A stretch of DNA of 64,000 nt from Halorientalis sp. IM1011 (GTDB taxonomy: Archaea; Halobacteriota; Halobacteria; Halobacteriales; Haloarculaceae): NCBI RefSeq assembly GCF_001989615.1, contig NZ_CP019067.1:1302001-1366000 (forward strand), written 5' to 3'. Positions 59,524 through 64,000 of this stretch are shown in pieces. How positions within the stretch are numbered: the stretch's first letter is position 1; each line of letters starts with the position of its first letter. The translations under genes and the position numbers were made by a program. Below the pieces are notes generated by a model. The model was given only the letters and a program-made list of their open reading frames with translations, was not told the origin of the DNA and made no database searches.

Positions 59524-60393
59524 TCAGACGGTTTCGCGGATCAGCGCGGCCAGATCGTCGAAGAATCCGGGTTCGTACTTCGTCGCGCTGTCGACGGTCG
59601 GGCGAGCGTTGGTCTCGGTGACGACGGCGCGGTCGTCGGTGACCAGCAGGTCGACGCCGAGCCACGGGATGTCGAGCGTCTCGGCGACGCGTTCGGCCAG
59701 TTCTCGGAGTTCCACGGGGAGGTCGACGCCGGTGGCTTCGGCCCCGCGGTGGACGTTGTGTTTCCACTGGCCGGATTCGAGGGCGTCTTCGGGGAGGCGA
59801 CGCTCGACCGCGCCGACGTACTCGCCGTCGACGAGCATGACCCGGTAGTCCCGTGCGTCCGGGAGGTACTCCTGAAGCAGAAAGGACTGATCGCCCGTCG
59901 CGCGGTAGTCGTGGACCAGATCGAGGTAGTCGGCGATGCCGAGGAAGGAATCGAGATCGGCGGCCTTCGCGACGCCGACGCCGCGGGTCGCGGAGTTGGG
60001 TTTGACCACGACCGGGGGATCGAACCGCTCGAAAGCCGCCACGAGGTCTGCGCGGTCGACCGGGTTCGAGACGGCGACGGTCTCGGGCACCGGGACGCCG
60101 GCCCGGTCGAGTCGGGCGATCACGTCGGCCTTGTTTCTGGACGTGAGGATCGCCTCGCGGTCGTTGACCCACGGCACGTCGAGCATGGCGTCGGCGACCC
60201 CGCCCTCCATGATCCGGGGCGGATAGACGAACCCGGCGTCGAAGTCGTCGAACTCGGCGGTCGCGTCGGCGTCGGTCAGCGCCAGTGTGCGTTCGGACGT
60301 GGCGACAGCGTGGACCGCGATCCCCCGCTCTTCGAGGGGATCCCGGATCCGCTCGTAGGTTTCCGCCTCGGTCGCGACCGCCAGCCGGAGCAT
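59524..60393 (-). CDS. RimK-like ATP-grasp ligase
   Basis: 289 residues from MLRLAVATEAETYERI (an upstream ATG at 60399 would add two residues). ATP-grasp features are VVVKPNSATRGVGVAKA (P-loop-like, ~135-150), LLQEYLPDARDYRVMLVDGEYVGAVERRL and the metal-binding VVTETNARP near the C-terminus. RimK-like ligases join glutamate or other amino acids to a peptide, protein or small molecule. Without a partner gene the substrate cannot be named. It stands as a single gene. Confidence 0.9.
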   Translation of the reverse strand: MLRLAVATEAETYERIRDPLEERGIAVHAVATSERTLALTDADATAEFDDFDAGFVYPPRIMEGGVADAMLDVPWVNDREAILTSRNKADVIARLDRAGVPVPETVAVSNPVDRADLVAAFERFDPPVVVKPNSATRGVGVAKAADLDSFLGIADYLDLVHDYRATGDQSFLLQEYLPDARDYRVMLVDGEYVGAVERRLPEDALESGQWKHNVHRGAEATGVDLPVELRELAERVAETLDIPWLGVDLLVTDDRAVVTETNARPTVDSATKYEPGFFDDLAALIRETV

Positions 60394-60506
60394 ACCCACG
60401 CTCTCGGCCCGACCGGACTAAAAGCCGCCGTTCACCGCGTGCGGACCGAGGGACGACCGTGACCCGCGTCGCGATATATGTGCCTGTAGTGAATTTTTAA
60501 ATATTA

Positions 60507-60523
60507 TTGGAATGTATCCAATC
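60507..60523. promoter_or_regulatory. Operator-like palindrome below a TATA box
   Basis: ATTGGA-ATGTA-TCCAAT is a perfect 6-bp dyad with a 5-bp spacer, located just after TTTTTAAAT (60494-60502). In archaea a dyad at this place, across the transcription start, typically binds a repressor. The first possible ATG of the following gene (60512) lies inside it. Confidence 0.4.
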
Positions 60524-61243
60524 CTGTATGATCGGATATTCGACCATATCGTGCCGGTGGGGCCGGCAGAGCGCGAGCGGGGAATGGGAGGCAGGGACGT
60601 GTGGCGACAGTGGGGGTCGACGCTAGCGATGCGGGGGCAGACGGGAAGTCGGGAGTCGGTGACCGAACGCGCCGAGTTCCTCGCCGAGCGGGTCTGGGAC
60701 GGGTTCGTCGCGCACGACGAGCGCGACCGGATGGCGGCGGTGAAGGCGTTCGCGGCGGTCGACAGCGCCCAGTTCCAGCACGTCGACGACGCGACGGCGC
60801 GACGGGCCGCGGTGGCCTTCGTCAACGCCCTCTGGAAGAAAGACGAGGTCGAAGCCGCCCACGAGACGGACGGCGAGTTCGACCGCGAGGCCCTCGACGC
60901 GGCCGACTGGAGTCCGGTCCGGGAGAACTTCGCCGAGCGCGCGCGGTTGCTCGGCATCGACGAAGACTACGCAGACCTGTCGACGACCGCCTGGCGACGG
61001 CACAAGACCGGCGGGGACTACTGGACGCCGATCATGCGCGCCCAGTTGCTGGAACTCCGGGTCGCGATGGGTGACGCGGCGTATCCAGCCAAGCCCCGGT
61101 ACGGCCAGTCAGGATTCGGCCCGGAGCCGACCCGGTACGCGCTCGCGGTCGAACTGCACGATTACCGCTCGGAAGAGCGCATCGAACAGGGGAAATCGGT
61201 GATGGTCCCCTACTACGAGGCGATACTGCGAGCCCACGAGTAG
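60512..61243 (+). CDS. Hypothetical soluble protein
   Basis: Up to 243 residues; the true start may be the ATG at 60584 (MGGRDVWRQWGS), which would give 219 residues, because the ATG at 60512 lies within a palindrome next to the TATA box. The protein is acidic and helical, with the segments WDGFVAHDERDRMAAVKAFA, DYADLSTTAWRRHKTGGDYW and a C-terminal domain YGQSGFGPEPTRYALAVELH. No family or catalytic motif is recognised. The palindrome suggests regulated expression. Confidence 0.7.
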   Translation: MYPILYDRIFDHIVPVGPAERERGMGGRDVWRQWGSTLAMRGQTGSRESVTERAEFLAERVWDGFVAHDERDRMAAVKAFAAVDSAQFQHVDDATARRAAVAFVNALWKKDEVEAAHETDGEFDREALDAADWSPVRENFAERARLLGIDEDYADLSTTAWRRHKTGGDYWTPIMRAQLLELRVAMGDAAYPAKPRYGQSGFGPEPTRYALAVELHDYRSEERIEQGKSVMVPYYEAILRAHE

Positions 61244-61317
61244 ACCGGCAGTTCTCCGGTTCTCGGTACCCGGGAGGTCGGCGCAACATTAAGTGGACGG
61301 CGGCGGGATTGTAGAAC

Positions 61318-61749
61318 GTGTACGACGAGATACTCTTCCCGACGGACGGGAGCGAGGGGGCGGCAGTCGCACTGGAACACGCGATCGAGCAGGCCGAGGC
61401 ACACGGGGCAGGGATCCACGTCCTGTTCGTGGCCAACACGACGTACGCCGGCGGCGGTGCAGTCGAGGGGACGGCCATCGAGTCGCTCCGGTCGACCGGG
61501 CGACAGGCCGTCGACGACGCAGTCGACCGCGTCGTCGACGCCGGTATCGCCGCGGAGGGAGAGGTCCGCGACGGCGACCCCTACAGCGAGATTCTCGACT
61601 ACGCCGACGAGGTGGCCGCCGACATGATCGTCATGGGCACCCACGGCCGGCGCGGACTGGACCGGTACCTGCTGGGCAGCGTCACGGAGAAAATCGTTCG
61701 GTCGTCGGACGTGCCCGTGCTGACCGTCAGAGTCGCCGACGAGGAGTGA
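61318..61749 (+). CDS. Universal stress protein (UspA family)
   Basis: 143 residues beginning with GTG at 61318. The ATP-binding pattern is MIVMGTHGRRGLDRYLLGSVTEKIVRSSDVPVLTV, including the G-x2-G-x9-G(S/T) signature (GRRGLDRYLLGSVTE). The N-terminal FPTDGSEGAAVALEHAI is also typical. An ACATTAAG box about 28 bases before the GTG gives a leaderless transcript starting on the GTG codon. Confidence 0.95.
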   Translation: MYDEILFPTDGSEGAAVALEHAIEQAEAHGAGIHVLFVANTTYAGGGAVEGTAIESLRSTGRQAVDDAVDRVVDAGIAAEGEVRDGDPYSEILDYADEVAADMIVMGTHGRRGLDRYLLGSVTEKIVRSSDVPVLTVRVADEE

Positions 61750-61846
61750 GGGCAGTGACGCGGACAGCCTGCAAGAGCCGACACTTCCCTGTTACCGGTC
61801 CAGCGGCTCAGCGATAGTGAAAAGCGGCGGCGAATACCGCCGGGAA

Positions 61847-62377
61847 TCAGGCGATGAGCAGTTCTTCGCCGCGTTCGACCTTGATCCGGCAGGGCGGCGA
61901 GATCTTGTTGTAGGCGCGGCGGAACGCTTCCTTGACCTCTTCGGCCTGGTCCACGTCGCAGTAGGCGGTGAACAGGCGCTCGCCCTTGTCGATGCGGGCG
62001 GCGGTGCCGACGATCTTCCCGAAGGCCTGGCGCATCCCGTCGGAGACACGGTCCGCACCGGCCCCGGTCGCCTGTTTGTTCTCCCGGATGACCTGGTGGG
62101 GGAACTTCCGGAGGATCATCTTGTAGTTGTTCTCGCCGAGTTCCTGGATCAGGTAGCGGTTGGCCGACAGGCGGGAGGCCTCCAGCGAGCCGTGGCGGAT
62201 CTGGACCTCTTCCTCGAGGATGAGGCTGATCTGGACGGGGTAGTCCTCTGCGTCGGTCGTCTTGTCCCCCATCTTGTGCTGTGCGACCTTCGAGCCGGGG
62301 ATTCCGGTGATGTACTCGCGTCGGGTGTACGACGGCTTGTCGATTTTCCGGTACATCGAGGCAGGCTTGTCCGACAT
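61847..62377 (-). CDS. rpl10e: 50S ribosomal protein L16 (uL16, L10e)
   Basis: 176 residues from [19 protein letters not shown]. Conserved segments are [64 protein letters not shown] and the C-terminal [16 protein letters not shown]. The protein helps to form the tRNA-binding cleft of the large subunit. Start chosen over an upstream in-frame codon at 62455 because family similarity begins at MSDKPAS. It is a monocistronic gene in this window. Confidence 0.97.
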   Translation of the reverse strand: MSDKPASMYRKIDKPSYTRREYITGIPGSKVAQHKMGDKTTDAEDYPVQISLILEEEVQIRHGSLEASRLSANRYLIQELGENNYKMILRKFPHQVIRENKQATGAGADRVSDGMRQAFGKIVGTAARIDKGERLFTAYCDVDQAEEVKEAFRRAYNKISPPCRIKVERGEELLIA

Positions 62378-62672
62378 AGGTATCTCTTGGCGGAATCGAA
62401 GCCAAGCGCGTACAAAAACCCGTCGAACTGGAGTAGCGGCCGAGCCGTCCCCCACCGTCGACGACGGGAGATTCGGCCGACAGGGAGAGTCTCCCGCGTC
62501 GCGACCGGGCGCGATGTTCCCGTGAGCAGGGCGAACACGACCGGTCCCGCGATTACGGCCAGGAGCCGGGACTCGATGGGCGCTCTCCCGGCCACGGCCA
62601 CGACGGTCGTCGCTCGCGGACGTTCTGTTCGAACGGTTCGTTTAAGAAATGAAGGCGAGACCGGACAGGTGT
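62378..62672. other. Spacer with two promoters, no supported gene
   Basis: 295 bases between the divergent rpl10e and the small secreted protein. GTTTAAG at 62640-62646 is the TATA box of the 62673 gene. A hydrophobic but unsupported reading frame is visible on the minus strand here ([18 protein letters not shown]); codon periodicity is not convincing. Confidence 0.4.
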
Positions 62673-62882
62673 ATGACACTGAGAGACGTGACGTTCGACG
62701 TCGTCGCACAGCACTCACGGACGATCCTGCTCGCGGCCACGCTCGTCGTGCTCCTGACGGTCGGAGCGGCAGGGGAAGCCGTCGCGCACAACCCGGCGGG
62801 CCAGCCCGTGCCGGGCTGTGAGAACGGGGCCGACGTGGTCGCCGAGAAAAACCCCAACTGTCACACGCCGACCACCAAATAA
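62673..62882 (+). CDS. Small secreted or membrane-anchored protein
   Basis: 69 residues from MTLRDVTFDVVAQHSRT. The GTTTAAG box 30 bases before this ATG favours it over the in-frame ATG at 62649. The helix TILLAATLVVLLTVGAAGEAVA is a signal peptide or anchor, followed by a short polar region with two cysteines (PVPGCENGADVV ... NPNCHTPTTK). No family is recognised. Secreted two-Cys peptides could form one disulfide outside the cell. Confidence 0.65.
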   Translation: MTLRDVTFDVVAQHSRTILLAATLVVLLTVGAAGEAVAHNPAGQPVPGCENGADVVAEKNPNCHTPTTK

Positions 62883-62960
62883 CGGTGTGCGTCGGGTGGC
62901 GAGTTCCGGTTACACCGACTACACTACCCTGTTTTTACGCCCGGAGACCCAATCGGAGGT

Positions 62961-63962
62961 ATGAATCAACTCGTCGACGGCGAGTGGCGCACGGACACGT
63001 ACGAGACGACCAACGAGGACGGCGAGTTCGAACGCCAGACCACGACGTTCCGGGACGAGATCGAAAACGATCCCGACGCGCAGTTCCCCGCCGAGGCCGG
63101 CCGGTACCACCTCTACGTCTCCTACGCCTGCCCGTGGGCCCACCGGACGCTGCTGGTGCGGGCGCTGAAGGGCCTCGAGGACGCGATCACCGTCGACGTG
63201 GTCGATCCCTACCGCGACGAGGGCGGCTGGCAGTTCACCCCCGAGAAGGAGGGCTGCACCCCGGACACGGTCAACGGGTTCGACTACCTCCGGGAGGCCT
63301 ACGTCGAGGCCGACCCCGACGCGACCTGTCGCGTGACGGTGCCCGTGCTGTGGGACAAGGAGGAGGAGGAGACCATCGTCAACAACGAGTCCGAGGAGAT
63401 CCTCAGGATGCTCGACACCGAGATGGAGGACGTGGCCGAGCGAGACGTGGACCTCTATCCCGAGGGATATCGGGACGAGGTCGACCGGATCATCGACGAG
63501 ATCTACGACCCGATCAACAACGGCGTCTACCGGGCCGGCTTCGCGAGCAGTCAGGCGGCCTACGACGACGCGGTCGGGGAACTGTTCGAGGCGCTCGATC
63601 ACTGGGACGAGGTGCTCGGCGACCAGCGGTACCTCGCCGGCGACCGGTTGACCGAGGCCGACATCTGCATGTTCACGACCCTCGTCCGGTTCGATCAGGT
63701 GTACCACACCCACTTCATGTGCAACCGCCAGCACATCCACGAGTACGACAACCTCTGGCCGTACCTGCAGGACCTGTACCAGACTCCAGGTGTGGCGAAG
63801 ACGGTGAACATGGACCACATCAAGGAACACTACTACACGACCCACCCGGACGTGAACCCCTCGGGAATCGTCGCGACCGGGCCAGAGCTGGATTTCGACG
63901 GCGACCACGACCGCGACGAGTTGCCCGGGAGCCCGCCCGAGGACCTGCTACCGCTCGCGTAG
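62961..63962 (+). CDS. Glutathionyl-hydroquinone reductase-like GST-fold protein
   Basis: 333 residues, typical of the Xi class of the glutathione S-transferase fold. The thioredoxin-like domain has the active Cys57 in YVSYACPWAHRTLLVRALKG, with WQFTPEKEGCTPDTVNGF, VTVPVLWDKEEEETIVNNES and the C-terminal helical domain LYPEGYRDEVDRIIDEIYDP and LAGDRLTEADICMFTTLVRFD. Bacterial members reduce glutathionyl-hydroquinones with glutathione. Haloarchaea use gamma-glutamylcysteine instead, so the natural thiol is probably different. A GGAGGT touches the ATG and a TTTTTA box lies about 28 bases before it. Confidence 0.92.
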   Translation: MNQLVDGEWRTDTYETTNEDGEFERQTTTFRDEIENDPDAQFPAEAGRYHLYVSYACPWAHRTLLVRALKGLEDAITVDVVDPYRDEGGWQFTPEKEGCTPDTVNGFDYLREAYVEADPDATCRVTVPVLWDKEEEETIVNNESEEILRMLDTEMEDVAERDVDLYPEGYRDEVDRIIDEIYDPINNGVYRAGFASSQAAYDDAVGELFEALDHWDEVLGDQRYLAGDRLTEADICMFTTLVRFDQVYHTHFMCNRQHIHEYDNLWPYLQDLYQTPGVAKTVNMDHIKEHYYTTHPDVNPSGIVATGPELDFDGDHDRDELPGSPPEDLLPLA

Positions 63963-64000
63963 AGACAGCGGCGCGGTCCCGCGGTCGCCCGACCCGACGC

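Noticed and set aside
62149-62718. Minus-strand frame upstream of rpl10e with a hydrophobic stretch
   Set aside because: Most of it overlaps rpl10e in another frame. The free part has no TATA or ribosome-binding signal and the composition is Arg-rich, as in frame shadows.

Overview
The window is chromosomal DNA of a halophilic archaeon (class Halobacteria). The support is a GC-rich, acidic proteome, RNA polymerase with both large subunits split (A'/A'' and B'/B''), archaeal EF-1alpha, EF-2, S7, S10, S12 and L16-type proteins, TATA boxes about 25-30 bases before start codons (leaderless genes), and haloarchaeal families such as the bat-type HTH_10 regulator. The genus cannot be fixed from the sequence alone.

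Left end (1-5678): an AT-richer accessory island ending at tRNA-Ala(CGC). It holds the end of a winged-helix repressor-like gene, a tightly overlapping three-gene operon of two unrecognised proteins plus a protein with the two-domain architecture of a PCNA/DnaN sliding clamp, a convergent DUF2254-like membrane protein, and a truncated, frameshifted tyrosine recombinase beside the tRNA. This operon is the best candidate for an undescribed system.

Translation/transcription backbone (5862-38864, all minus strand): read from right to left it is rpoH-rpoB''-rpoB'-rpoA'-rpoA''-nusA / rps12-rps7 / EF-2 / EF-1alpha-rps10-tRNA-Ala. Three blocks interrupt it. Between nusA and rps12 lies a respiratory molybdoenzyme operon (Fe-S protein, NrfD-like anchor, catalytic subunit, TorD chaperone) with a divergent HTH_10 sensor-regulator. 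Between rps7 and EF-2 lies a cell-surface cluster of three secreted proteins (two DUF6230-like, one with CARDB-like and carboxypeptidase-regulatory-like repeats) and three DUF6114-like membrane proteins, driven by three copies of one 29-bp promoter motif; a metalloprotease-motif gene sits beside it. Between EF-2 and EF-1alpha lie homoserine dehydrogenase, an ACT-domain partner and small membrane proteins.

Middle (39182-41371): tRNA-Asp with a 26-bp duplication of its 3' end, a PD-(D/E)XK nuclease-like gene, a coiled-coil protein, a hairpin-rich spacer with an exact 52-bp repeat, and a small winged-helix regulator.

Right part (41428-63962): a MoxR/DUF58/transglutaminase cluster followed by mostly housekeeping genes: class V aminotransferase, FAH-family hydrolase, two CrcB fluoride channels, acyl-CoA dehydrogenase, two isoaspartyl methyltransferase paralogues, a zinc-finger protein, M29-like aminopeptidase, type II GAPDH, Hsp20, an ATP-grasp ligase, a universal stress protein, ribosomal protein L16/L10e and a glutathionyl-hydroquinone-reductase-like protein. 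No rRNA operon, CRISPR array or intact insertion sequence was seen.
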